Source: Chloromonas sp. AAM2 (taxonomy: Eukaryota > Chlorophyta > Chlorophyceae > Chlamydomonadales > Chlamydomonadaceae). From it: a stretch of 28,792 nucleotides of DNA. The notes below the pieces were generated by a model. It had not been told where the DNA came from. It saw only the letters and a program-made list of their open reading frames with translations, and ran no database searches. Location: NCBI GenBank assembly GCA_004335635.1, contig QAXH01006339.1:206-28997 (forward strand). The letters are read 5' to 3'. The translations under genes and the position numbers were made by a program. Position 1 is the first letter of the stretch; the number at the start of each line of letters is the position of its first letter. This document shows, one piece after another, positions 1-10,266 of this stretch.

Positions 1-527
1 GGTGTCTGGACCTCTACCCATCCACTCACCCGCATTGCGGCAGGCCGCTGGCGAGGAGCCTCAGCCTTGCCCCCTGGGGGGCCACTCCATCAGCTAGAAA
101 TCGAACCTGACTGCCTCAAGCGCAGCAGCTGGCGAGTGCGTTGTCTGCGCCCACGAGTCTCAGCTTGTTGAAGCCTGAGGATAAACGGCACAAGTGAGGT
201 CACGTGGAATGTCGTTAGGGCTTCTGAGGCAACCGACAATCGCCCGGATTTGTACAGAGTTCCGCTGATCCCTCCCTGCACGTCTCGCCACCCAACATTG
301 CCTGTTGGCTGCACGGTGTGCACGGACACCAGTTAGAGAAGCTGGAAGTCAAGAACTCCTGGATCAGCCCGAGGTGAGCTCCTATCGTAGTCAATGTATC
401 AGCTCGTACAGCCAAGGCATCCTAGCGTGTGCGTGCTGTGCGCAACTTGTTGGCCGTATTGGGGATCTCTGTTCCTTCCCCCATGCGGATGCTCTGCAAG
501 CGGCCCTGGACTGCGACGCCTGCAGGC
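1..527 (+). other. Probable 5' leader exon and first intron of the large + strand gene
   Basis: No convincing coding region was seen. A strong splice donor (CCCGAG followed by GTGAGC) lies at 373/374, and an acceptor (GACGCCTGCAG) ends at 525, three bases before the ATG at 528. I infer that sequence before 374 is a 5' untranslated exon and 374-525 is an intron in the leader. The pre-374 sequence could instead be the end of a coding exon from a gene starting outside the window. No TATA box or transcription start could be placed. Confidence 0.35.
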
Positions 528-2815
528 ATGGAAGGCAATGAAGAACAGCAGGATATCGGGGTCGATCAAGGCATGCCTGCACCGGAAGGGCTCGATTGCG
601 GTGATGCTGATGCGCCAGACCAAGTGGGTAATGCCTACCGTCCAGCCTTCTGCCTTTGGCATGCAGCGCTCAACCCCATGGCAAGCATTGTTTCAATCAC
701 GTTCCCCTGCATGCAGCCAGGCTCAGCTAGTGATTTTCACTGCTTGCCATCCAACCCATCCGACCATGCAGCAACTCAGCAGTGCTTGCCGTTACTGTAA
801 CACAGGCGGGCTGGATACCTCTGCACGAGGTCGACGCAGGCTCTGCTGGCGCTGGCGAGGGTGAACATGGAGAGGAGGTGGGGAGTATTCTACAGTAGCT
901 ATGACATCACGCCCAGGAGTACCCACAATCACAATCATACTCTCCAGTTGCACGCCATGTCATACACGGGGTCTCTGTAGGTTTGTCGAACAACCATGCA
1001 AGTAGCTGGAGTATCATATGCAAAGATGTAACTTCTCCCGAGAGGCATCGGGGTGCATGTGAGCGGCCATTGCTTGCTTAGGCATGCCATAAGCTGACCT
1101 TCATTCTGAGCTGCACTGCAGACACCTTATTGCAGGCACCTTATACACATTGCATTTATACGCATTGCAGGCACCTTACACACATGGTGCAGCGGCCAGG
1201 GCAGACGATGTGACTGGTGACGAGCTTCAAGCCCAGCATGCCCCATCCATGGACCCAGAGCAGCAGCACCAGCCAGACAATGACAGGGGCGCAAACGTTG
1301 AAGGTGGTGCAGGCATTGAGGGTACCGGTGTTGGGGACACGGATGCCCAGGGCTGGGCCAGCTTGCCAGAATCTGGAAACGTGTGGCAGGGTCAATTGGA
1401 GGCCTTGGGTGGCTCATCGCTGGCAGCGGCAGGCGCAGCAGGGCAACAGGGCAAGGATGGCGAGGCTGAGCAGCAAATGATGGCCAAGGATGAGCGACAG
1501 TCACGTGGGCAGGACGAGCAACACGTGATCGACGTTGGTGAGGTGGAGTTCGTGGTTGGTGGTGACGAGATACACGTTATTGCTTGGGATGCGGAAGGTG
1601 GTGAGGGCCCAGCGGGTTCGGCCATGCAGGTCGCTGGAACGGAGCGCATTGGCAAAGGTGATGCAACGGTCACTGAACAGGAGCGTGGTGAGGGAGCAGC
1701 TGCCATGGAAGGGGTAGAGCATGGGGCAGGTGGGGAGGGCGGCGGCGGCAGGGATGCCAGGCGGGCGTCAAGTGAAGGCATGGGGGAGGGGCAGGCGGCC
1801 TTTGGCGCAGCAGTGGACGGAATGGGATACCAGCTGCGCGAATCCGACAGCGGAGCGCCCCCACTTGATTACGGCGAAGATGATAGCAACGAAGAGGATG
1901 AAGGCGAGGAGGAGGGAGATGAAGGGGACAATCGGGGTGCGGAAGGCGCAGAACCTAGCTCCGGTGGGGCTGGTAAAGGGCTGGATGGTGGCATCAATAT
2001 GACGCCTGTGAAGGGCGAGGACGATGGAATGGATGCGGATGCGCCTGCAGCTGGGGCCGACGGTGAAACGGGCAAGAAGGCGCCCAAGGATAAGGTGAAC
2101 TGACCGCGGGTGGTCTTGTTTTCTTCATGTAGTTATAGTGATAACACTGTTCTCTGCCATAAGGGCATAAGTGGTCACTACTAGCCATACAAGCACAAAC
2201 CATGCAAGGGCCGCAATCTGTGCCATCGTCTGGCGCTCCAACACTCTTGGAGCCAGTCGGCATCAGCAAGCCTTGCACCGTCTGCACACTCAATTCCGAA
2301 TCAGTGCATGTGTGTCCGATGAAAGGCGTGCCACGACGTGTTCCAGAGGGCATGCCTGCACATCATGTCAGGGGTGGGTGGTCAGTGAGATGAAATACAG
2401 GCATTACCTGGTGGTCAGTGAGATGGAAGACAGGCATTAGCTGAGGCTTCCCTTTGATCCACGAAATCTTGGCAGCGTCAAGGTGTGCATGTGTTTAGAA
2501 CAGCACGGCGAAATCACGGGTTTCAGCAGCTTTGACTTGCAGCTAAGGTCAACATCTTGTTAGTTTTTACGTGCCATGGCGGATTCACGATCGAGCAGCG
2601 TTGCATGCAGCCTGCTTATCAACGTGATTCGAATTCACGAGTGCCTTTGCAGGCTATGAGTGACAGGCGCAATGAAGGTGACAAGCGCTCAAGTGAAGGG
2701 AGCAAAGGCGAGAAGCGGCCCGCCTCTGACGCTCCCGGCGGAGGCAAGGAAGAGGAGGGCAACAAAAAGCAGAAAAAGGAGGCAAGCGGAAACGGGCGCC
2801 AGCACGAACGCAAGG
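528..2815 (+). other. Acidic then Lys/Glu-rich disordered N-terminal module (three exons)
   Basis: Exon 528-623 (starting MEGNEEQQDIGV) and exon 1171-2094 are rich in Glu, Asp, Gly and Ala. Around 1874-1930 there is an almost uninterrupted Asp/Glu run. Exon 2653-2815 begins AMSDRRNEGDKRSSEGSKG and is dominated by Lys, Glu and Gly. It contains KRPASDAP and GNKKQKKEASG, which resemble a nuclear-type basic cluster. No folded domain is visible. The donor at 2094/2095 (GATAAG, then GTGAAC) and the acceptor CCTTTGCAG ending at 2652 are in phase 0, joining the acidic and basic stretches in one frame. An acidic-basic disordered tail often mediates histone, RNA or protein binding, but here that is inference from composition only. 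Confidence 0.5.
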
Positions 2816-5800
2816 GTGGGTATTTAAGGTTAGGGCGCGCTCAACCCCAGCACAGTTTTTAGTACTGCTGACCATTCAGAGCACGCATGTAGGTTGAACT
2901 ATTACGTCAACTGGAAAGACAAGCAGTGCATATCAAGCACGAGCCATAGCCTGATTGGTCACGTAAGCAGTTGACACCAGCCTGATGGAATTCGTTTATG
3001 AAACGTGATGCTTACAACCTGCACTAGAGGTGGCGCTGAATCTTATTGACATACGTAATAGCGCTGCCATGCACCCCACTTCCCCCAGCATGGATGGATG
3101 CTGTTGCTATGTTTGTTTTTCAGCCAAGGTGATCCGAAACGTATTGGTGGATGCTCATGTACGAAAGCACAGCAATCTGGTTGACGCTCATGCAGTCACC
3201 CACCGCCACCCTCACCCTGGATTCTGTTCCTGTTTTCCTGCCCACGCAGTGCGCAACTTCACCGTCACCCTGGACCTGTCCTCGCGCCACCCGCGCCGCG
3301 CGGTATCGCTGCAGGGCCCGGGCTCCAAGTGGTTCAAGGGCAACCGCAAGCGGGCGGTGGGCTCCACCCTGCCAGCCGTGACTGAAGCACTGGTGAGTCC
3401 TACCAGCCACTGTACATGGGTTCAGAGGTGGCTAGTGCCGCACTTCAAGTTAGTGACAAGCAGGCGGGAAGGCTGAGAGTCGAGGATCTTTTGACCCTGA
3501 TACGGGTACTTTCCATCCAGGAGCTAACATCAGGTAGTTGACGACCTTCACATGTAGTTGTTGTGCCCTCTAAGTGGCAAAGGGGCACTTGGAATCTGTG
3601 AACCCTGTTATGTCGACTCTGCAGGGCTCTTGAAGCCAGGCGCTCAAGCCTGGCACCCACTGCGTTGAGCAGCTGTTGTAAGCTTGCCCTTGCTGCTCGC
3701 CAACCCTGCGCATGTGATCGCCGGCCTGCGCTGCCAATACTGTGATCCTGCTCCGCACATGCTGCTAGCAGTTGCGCAAGAATTCGCACGAAAACAGGAG
3801 GAAAACGGACACGAGTGAGAAAATGCAAGAGTTTGGATTCACGCAGACGGAACACAGGTGAAGCAGGCGCAGAACAAGTAATCATTTCCTGCCCTGTTCG
3901 TGCTCTGCAGCCGTTGTTCCGTGGCAGCGACCGCAGCAAACCCGGCGTGGGCAAGGACACACGCGCAGTGACTCGCGTCACGCCCAAGGATGGGCAGCCC
4001 ACTCTGAAGGTCATCGTGACCGTCAGCGACCCCTCCACGCTGTATCTGCACTCCGTCATCGGAAAGGCAATCCCCGATCCTTGCGTGCCCCCTGACCAGT
4101 TTTACGACGAAGGGATTCGCCGCATGGATGAGTATCTGGATGCGAATGCCATGCGGGAAGTCATGGGCACGCATTTCGAGCACCGGATCGGTCCGACAAT
4201 GGAGTTTGGCCGCGCCAATGTGCATGCGCTGCGCAACAAGCAGGCTTGGTTCCTGACCACGCTGCGAAATGTCAAGGGAAGCACAGAGCACGTGAGTGAC
4301 AGGCGGGGAACAGAAGATCAAAGGCTGAGTGGTACTTCGTGCTTCTATTATTGTTTTTTGTTGGCTGGGCCCGCACAGAAGGGAACAGGACACGACTGAT
4401 GCTGCTGTACAGTGCACCAGCTTGCAGGTGGGGTGCTCAGCCGGTGGTATACATGCTCCCTTGATGTTTTGCACATGGTAGAACCAAGCTTGGTTTCCTT
4501 TCTTGATGCCACAAACGGCCCACGCCGAGTGTTCTTGTTGAAACAGCATTGGTGATCGTTTGTCTGTTCGTGCCGTGTTCTGCTGCACGGCGCGTGTTCA
4601 AACGCTTCAAGTGTTCGCTGCACGCCCCGTAACATTCATGCGTCAGCCAGATGCTTGAATATGTCCACTTGATATGTCCACTCTGCATGTTCTATGTGTG
4701 GGTAACTACCATTTGTGGATCACTGCCATGCGCGTCTCGCCCCTGCCTGCCTGCCCTGGCCCTCGCCTGTGCAGGACGTGAGCTTCAGTCGCGTGTACAC
4801 GCTGGCATGCTCCCGCATCACCGCCCTGCTGGGCTCTAAGGCCACTCGGCAGCTACTGGACGTGCTACCTCAACGCAAGAAGAAGTACCTCGTGTTCACT
4901 TTAGGTCAAGTAGACTACACTCACATAGCAGACAGGCCTGACTACTTTTTCCGCAACCTGGTTCACAGCTTCACACCACCTGATCTCGTTCACCAGATGT
5001 GGCGTATTGAGCCCGTGCCTGGTCCGGCGCCCAGAGGCAATGTCAGTGTCAAGCTGGGACAGAGAGACCAATCGCTGGCCAACCAGACCAACTCCAGAAG
5101 CGTTTCGGCGAGCCGTGGTGGCGGCGGCGGCGGCGGTGGTGGTGGTATGAGCTTATCGGCTGTCCCGGCCGGCGGATTGTCTTACAACCAGCGCAGCACA
5201 GACCGTGCGGGTGTGAATGATAGGGATGTACGTGATGCTCGTGGGATGAGCAGAGATCCACGATCTGATAACGTGTCACGTGGTAGATCAGGATCTGGCG
5301 GCATGGGGGGTGGCATGGAGCGAGATCGCATGGATGCTGGCCGCCTGGGGAGTGGTGACCGGGGTCGCTCGGGCGGTGATCGCGATCGCATGGACAGGAC
5401 CCGGGCTGTTTCACCACCGTCGGCGTACCGCAGCCCCAATGGCCCTATGAGGCGTGCTGACAGTGAGTAGTGGTTTGGGGGGCTTTTGGGCCTTTCCAGT
5501 GTACGTTGTGTTCAGAGGCGGAGCCTGGTTGACGATGTGTGTTCAGCACACGCCGGAGACTGCCGGACCTTGCATGCACTGTTTTGTACCGGAAGCTCAA
5601 TGAATAAACAAACCAAGTTGGAGTAGCATCTGATGACGTGTGGAAAGGCAGAGCCATGGTTAAACAAGCAAGCCTGGCCTTGCAGCCATACGGCTTTGCT
5701 CAACCCAATCCATGCTTTGATTGTTTGCTTGTTTGGTTCAACTGGAAGTAAGCCATGCTTTGATCGTGGCTGTCCTGCAGACTTGCCTCCGCCACCGGCC

Positions 5801-8800
5801 CGCCCCATGGCCCGCCAAGGCTACCCAGGAGCAGACGACCCACGTGACAAGCCCTCCAGGGGTCACATGGACTCACGTGGTAACAGCATTGACCCCCGCA
5901 GGAGCAATGTCGACCTGCCCCGGCCGCCCGGACGTTACGACGATAACAGGCCCAAACCACCACCTGGAAATCCGCCGCCCGGTTATGGTGGTGGTGGCAC
6001 GGGGTATCCGGGGCCCCCGCCTGGCCCGCCGGGACTTGGCAGTGGGGGCCGCCAGGATGGTGTGTATCTAGATGCGGGCCCTGACCACCGTGGGAACGCG
6101 CCCAGGGGTTACGGAGTTGCGCCGGAGCAGCGGTCCGGAAGTGCCGGGCGGCGAGGTGGTGATGGAGGTAGCTGGGGCACGGGGCCGGTTGGTTATGGCG
6201 GGTTAGATGGTGCCCCGCAACACGCACCGCCGGGCGGGGGTCCACACTCGTCTCGAGGCCCGCAGCTGCCACAGGGTGGCGGGTATGGGCAAGGCGGTGG
6301 GTATCAGGCGGGCGGGATGGGCCAGCCGCCTTCGCTACCTCAGCAGGGTCGGATGGATGCAGGGCCGTTGCTGCCTGGCCAGGGGAGTGGGATGGAGCAG
6401 ATGGCTGGTATGGGCGTACAGCCGCTGGCACAGCCGCAGCAGCCGGCTGGTGTGACTGCTCTGGCTGAGGTGCTGACGAACCTGCTGGGCGGGGCGCTGA
6501 CTGGTGGCGGGGCGAAGGGTGGACCAGTGACCGATTCAGCAGCAGCAGTGGCGACTGCACTTGCGTTCCAGCAGCAGCAGCAGATGCAGGCGCAACAGCA
6601 GCAGATGCAAGAAATGCAGGCACAGATTCAGCTGCTGATGCAGCAGAAGGCAGCTTTAACAGCGGCGACGGCTTCGCCGCTGCCACCAGCCCAGCACCAA
6701 CCGGCCCAGCAACAGCCGGTCCAGCAGCAGCAGCACAGGCAAGGCCCCAAGGGCGGCGGCCCGCCCATGGCTGGTGCTGGGCCGGCAGCGGGTGCAGGAC
6801 ATCACACTGGGTTACCCCAAGGGCCAATGCAGCGCAACACGCCTGTTGGCATGCCGCAGAATGCACCAGGCATGGGGCATATGGGCGGTGCTGCTCCGGG
6901 GCCGTCAACACTGAACCAGTTGCAGCCGGACTTGCGCGGAGCAGTGCCAGTGGGTGCAGACGCGAGGCAGCAGTTGCTGGAGCAGCGGCAGCGGCGCGCA
7001 GGCGTGCTGGTGCGGGCGGCCGGCAGCAGCACCCCTGCCAGATGGCGCAGCACGCTGCCAAAGGGCGCGGCACAGGCCATGCACCAGGACGCACGCTGCA
7101 TTGGAACCTGCGCCATGGCTGTGGCTGATGGTGTGGCGGTGAGTCAACGCTGGTCGTATGCACCAAGGAAGTCTACTGGCAGCATTTGCGAGAGTTCCTC
7201 TCTTCGCTTGCCTTCTCTGGTGTCGTTTAGGGTGGTCATGCCACCTGGTAATGTTTCATGACGTCTGGGTCTACTTAGCTGACACACCAAAGGGGCGGCC
7301 TAGTACTCTACTGTCAGCACCTGTTGTGAGGGATTCTATACACTGTCCTTCGCTTGCCTTCTCTGGTTACATACAGGCATCACATCTGATGATGTTCCAT
7401 AGCATGTCCTGGTTAAGTAGACACACCTTTCTGGTCGTTGACCCGTCTGTGTTGCAGGGTACCCGTCAGCTGGGCATTGACTCAGGACCATGGGCGCAGG
7501 CGCTGGCAGACATGTGCGTCAAGGTGGCAGAAGAAGCACTGGTGCTGGCTGAAAAGGTGGGTCGGTTACTTGGTCAGTTAGTTGGAGGGTAGTAAGTTTG
7601 GTTGGTTGCAGGAGCACGTGCCTATCTTTTAACCCATCACGTGAGTAGCCAGGTTTTTCCCGTCAATGGCCAAGGCATCCCCCAGGGAGCTTGCGTTCAA
7701 ACACTAAAGGTATGCGGGTAGGCTTGCTCAACACAGCCGGTGCTATACATCTTGCAGCGCTTCTCATCAAGAACCACTGCTCCCAGTGTGCCATTTCAGC
7801 GAACAGAATCAGTGGCTGGTCCACTGCTGTACGTTTTGTCTGTTTCTACAGCTGAACCGTTTCCATCCCCGTTTCAATTCAACCGCTTGCAGATGGGCAG
7901 CGAGGTGCCGCCTCCCTCTGAGGTGATCTCCAAGGCGTTGGCGCGTGTGCCGGGGAGCGGGGCCGCCAGCGTGTGTCTCATGTACATGGACAGGTGGGCT
8001 GGGAGGCCAAGGGCATCACGCTGCGCTTGAGTTGTTTAACTGAGGAAAGGTCCAGTGAGAACACTCGAGCATGGTGCGGTACTGTCGGGTGGGTTTTGGA
8101 CCGGCATGTTGATGGAAGCTAAGCTTGAGTTGGGTCTGGGTCTGGGCAAAAGGCAACAAACCCAGGCTAAAGAAACTGGCGCCGGCTTGCAAACTCGGGA
8201 GCAGCCGAGGTGATCAGGGCAGAGCAGTAGGGTGCTGCACTGGGTTGGGCGCTGACTTTGCGGAGGAGGGGTGGGTTGAAACCTGCTGAGGCGGCCATTT
8301 GCACACCGATTCTGCACTGGGTCTGAAAACAGTCACCAGGACCCTGTCCGGTTTGCAATCCCATCTGCTTGGTCTGGTTTTGGATCTGTCAGTTTTGATT
8401 CCATGGCCATGGACTGGTATGTGGTCATGTTTAATCCTGTCCCTGGCACTGGGTCATGTGCACCAGTGTTCCAGACTTCATTCTGGCCAACACCATTCCA
8501 AAACCTCGAGTATTACAATGGCCGTTCGAGTATTATAATGGCATGTGGTGCACAGGTCCGAGCTGCGCATGGGCTACGTGGGGTCATGTGGAGGCGTGGT
8601 CCTCAGGGCCGTGGCAGCTGAAGGTGAGGCTGCTTTATTGTCACAATTGTGAACTGTCACAACTGGGACCTGAGGGCCTCTCGCCACCGGTGTGACTTTG
8701 GTCAAAACTGGGGCCTGCGGTCTACTGTCGCTGGCATTTGCACCTACATCGTTGGCAGATCAGGTGCAGCTGTAGTTGTTCAGTTCACTAGCACAAGCAC

Positions 8801-10266
8801 TTGCTTCCTGTTGTTGGAAAGTGCACACATGCCTTTGTGGGACGCATATTGCAGACTGTCCTTCAGCTTGACTCGCAAATTCGTAGCCCATGCCGGTTAT
8901 GATCATCACCAGAACTGCCAGCACCAAAACCACTGTCATCAGCACTACAGCACCCTCAGAAAGAACAGGCCACCAGCATGGCCATCAGCATCAAAACAGG
9001 GTCAAAGAGAGGCCATGATGCCACACCCTGTTATGTCCATGCTCAGGTGAGATGCGCCCTGTGACCAAGTGGCAGCCCTTCCTCGACCCCAAGAACCGCA
9101 CATCGCACGTGACGTCGCCCGACCTTGCGCCGCTAGTGGGGGCCTACCTGCCCTCCCCGGCAACGGACGAGAGGGTCAGCATTGCACCAGGTAGGTCGGT
9201 AGCCTGCAAGGGTGCATGATGAGTTGTCCGTCAGGGCTGCTACCTACTCGAGTTTTAATTCAGGGTCACGCTGAGACGCTGCCTTTGTGTGGGCTGGCTG
9301 CTGTACAACCGCATGCAGTTGAGTGGTCAATCATGAGCCGAGTTGCACAGAGAGCAGCACTAGTTAGCTGTTGTTCCTGTTATTGTTGGCCGTTGCGGTG
9401 TGACTGCAGGTGACATCCTGATCCTGGGCTCCCATGGGCTGTTCGACATGGTCTGGTTCCACAACGCAGCCTCAACCAACCTGCGAAGGTGTGTTGGGTG
9501 CCAGGCTATGTCAAAAGGATCAAACAGCATTTTTGTTGCAGCACAGGCACTTAGGACCACAGTTTGCTGGGACTGAATCTTTGCTTGGTCCATCAGGATC
9601 ACTCCTGGCCAGAGTTCAGTGATATTCCGCAGCCCAATTTGAAGATTGTAAGCCGTGTTAGTTGGTGGTTGGTTGGGTTACCTGATCAGCTCCCACCTGT
9701 CCTATTAACTGTTCACGAGTAGAAGACCCTTGGATTGGTTGTTGGGTGGGTTAACCGATCAAACAACTTTACCCGCTTCACGTGCAGGGAGCTGTATGCC
9801 TTGGGCCACTCCCAGCAGGTGGAGCCGCAGATGATCGCCAACCAACTCACCGGGCTGGCTGCCAACATGGGGGAAACAGGTGCGGGACAAAGCACACCTG
9901 TCTGAGCGGAGACACAATGAATGTATGCAAGTACAGCAATATCCATTGCGGCAGTAATAAGCACGAGTGCTTTTTTCGATTAATCTCTCTAGCCGCGCTT
10001 GTTTGCTGGTATTGGACTGCAGGCGTACACCTGCCTGTCTTGGTAGCTTCAATGGCAATCACTGTTTTGCAATTGATGGTCCGAAAAAATTACCCTTACA
10101 CCGTCCAACATATCTGCCGTTGATCTGATTGCCACGTCTTTCAGCGGGCCTGGCGGGATCCCCCCTGTGCCAGCAGCTTGTCAAGGAGGGGCGCACTCCT
10201 GTGCCCATGAACGACGTCGGAGACAACACGGCCGTCCTGGCGTACGTCCTGCCGGCACCCCGCTGA
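528..10266 (+). CDS. Large multi-exon protein: acidic IDR - unknown domain - RGG/Pro/Gln-rich linker - PTC7-like PP2C (possible pseudophosphatase)
   Basis: Proposed coding exons are 528-623, 1171-2094, 2653-2815, 3250-3392, 3911-4291, 4775-5462, 5781-7138, 7458-7556, 7893-7993, 8556-8623, 9047-9190, 9410-9488, 9788-9879 and 10145-10266. They give about 1,485 residues. Every junction has GT-AG ends and matching phase, and the sum is an exact multiple of three ending in TGA. The C-terminal quarter matches the PP2C fold of the PTC7/SpoIIE-like type (AVADGV, GIDSGPWAQAL, SIAPGDILILG, GLFDMVW, GDNTAVLAYV). That family dephosphorylates Ser/Thr in mitochondria or chloroplasts, but I see no clear transit peptide, and two catalytic-type motifs are altered. 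Exons from 3250 onward are well supported. The first two coding exons are weaker, and translation could instead start at the in-frame ATG 1249 or at 2656. A split into two genes near 5470 is possible, but composition and phase run on across that intron. Confidence 0.7.
2378..2443 (+). repeat. 33-base tandem duplication in intron
   Basis: Two adjacent 33-base units, starting GTGGTCAGTGAGATG, match at 30 of 33 positions. They lie in the inferred intron between the acidic and Lys/Glu-rich exons. Confidence 0.85.
3250..4999 (+). other. Unrecognised folded domain of about 255 residues (exons 3250-3392, 3911-4291 and 4775 to about 5014)
   Basis: Three exons with excellent splice sites and phases encode a region of ordinary globular composition, unlike everything around it. 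It begins VRNFTVTLDLSSRHPRRAVS, passes through FYDEGIRRMDEYLDANAMRE and FGRANVHALRNKQAWFLTTL, and ends with KKKYLVFTLGQVDYTHI, YFFRNLVHSFTPPDLVHQMW and RIEP. It mixes predicted strands (TLKVIVTVSD, KYLVFTLG) and helices (SRVYTLACSRITALL). I recognise no family, catalytic signature, zinc ligands or transmembrane segment. It lies about 395-650 residues into the protein, between charged disorder and an RGG-like tail. A profile search is needed to name it. It could be a lineage-specific domain or a very diverged known one. Confidence 0.6.
5015..7030 (+). other. Low-complexity linker: RGG/RS-like, then Pro/Gly-rich, then Gln-rich
   Basis: From about 5015 the protein turns into low complexity. There is a run of ten glycines (5117-5146), then repeated RD/RS/RG motifs (DRDVRDARGMSRDPRSDN, SGDRGRSGGDRDRMDRTR). 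After the phase-1 intron 5463-5780 the style continues (SRGHMDSRGNS, GRYDDNRPKPPPGNPPPG) and changes to Gly/Tyr/Gln-rich sequence (GGGYGQGGGYQAGGMGQ). A short helix-prone Ala/Leu segment follows (GVTALAEVLTNLLGG), then Gln/Met-rich helix (QQQQQMQAQQQQMQEMQAQI). RGG and Gly-Tyr motifs are typical of RNA-binding, condensate-forming proteins. The continuous style across the intron is the main argument that both sides belong to one gene. Confidence 0.6.
7202..7440 (+). repeat. Imperfect direct duplication inside an intron of the PP2C-like gene
   Basis: CTTCGCTTGCCTTCTCTGGT occurs exactly at 7202-7221 and 7348-7367. Each copy is followed at a similar distance by diverged but related sequence (ATGTTYCAT-like, then GACACACC). 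The period is about 146 bases, so it is probably an old tandem duplication. Confidence 0.7.
8506..8545 (+). repeat. 20-base tandem duplication in intron
   Basis: Two adjacent copies of TCGAGTATTAYAATGGC plus three bases, just before the acceptor at 8554-8555. Confidence 0.8.

Larger units (their letters stand above)
7030..10266 (+). other. PTC7/SpoIIE-like PP2C phosphatase domain with altered signature motifs
   Basis: The domain begins near the end of exon 5781-7138 (HQDARCIGTCAMAVADGV) and runs through seven short exons to the stop. Visible landmarks in family order are ADGV followed by LGIDSGPWAQALADMC, VPGSGAASVCLMYMD, MGYVGSCGGVVLR, SIAPGDILILGSHGLFDMVW, EPQMIANQLTGLA and GDNTAVLAYV, which is how PTC7-type PP2Cs end. 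Acidic residues in QDA, ADGV and GDN are kept. The family's GDSG is GSCG here and the family's TDGLFD is SHGLFD, the latter replacing a metal-binding Asp with His (codon CAT). The fold assignment is strong; catalytic activity is doubtful. The exon structure (99, 101, 68, 144, 79, 92 and 122 nt) is well supported by donors and acceptors. Confidence 0.8.

Noticed and set aside
1150..1248. Start of the acidic protein at 1150
   Set aside because: The codon there is TTG. The first in-frame ATG of that exon is 1249, and a splice acceptor at 1169-1170 better explains the open frame before it.
5700..7166. 488-codon open frame on the minus strand opposite the Pro/Gln-rich exon
   Set aside because: An antisense shadow of GC-rich CAG/CCG codons: His/Pro/Ala/Cys-rich with no motifs. 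The + strand frame has matching splice phases and joins a PP2C domain.
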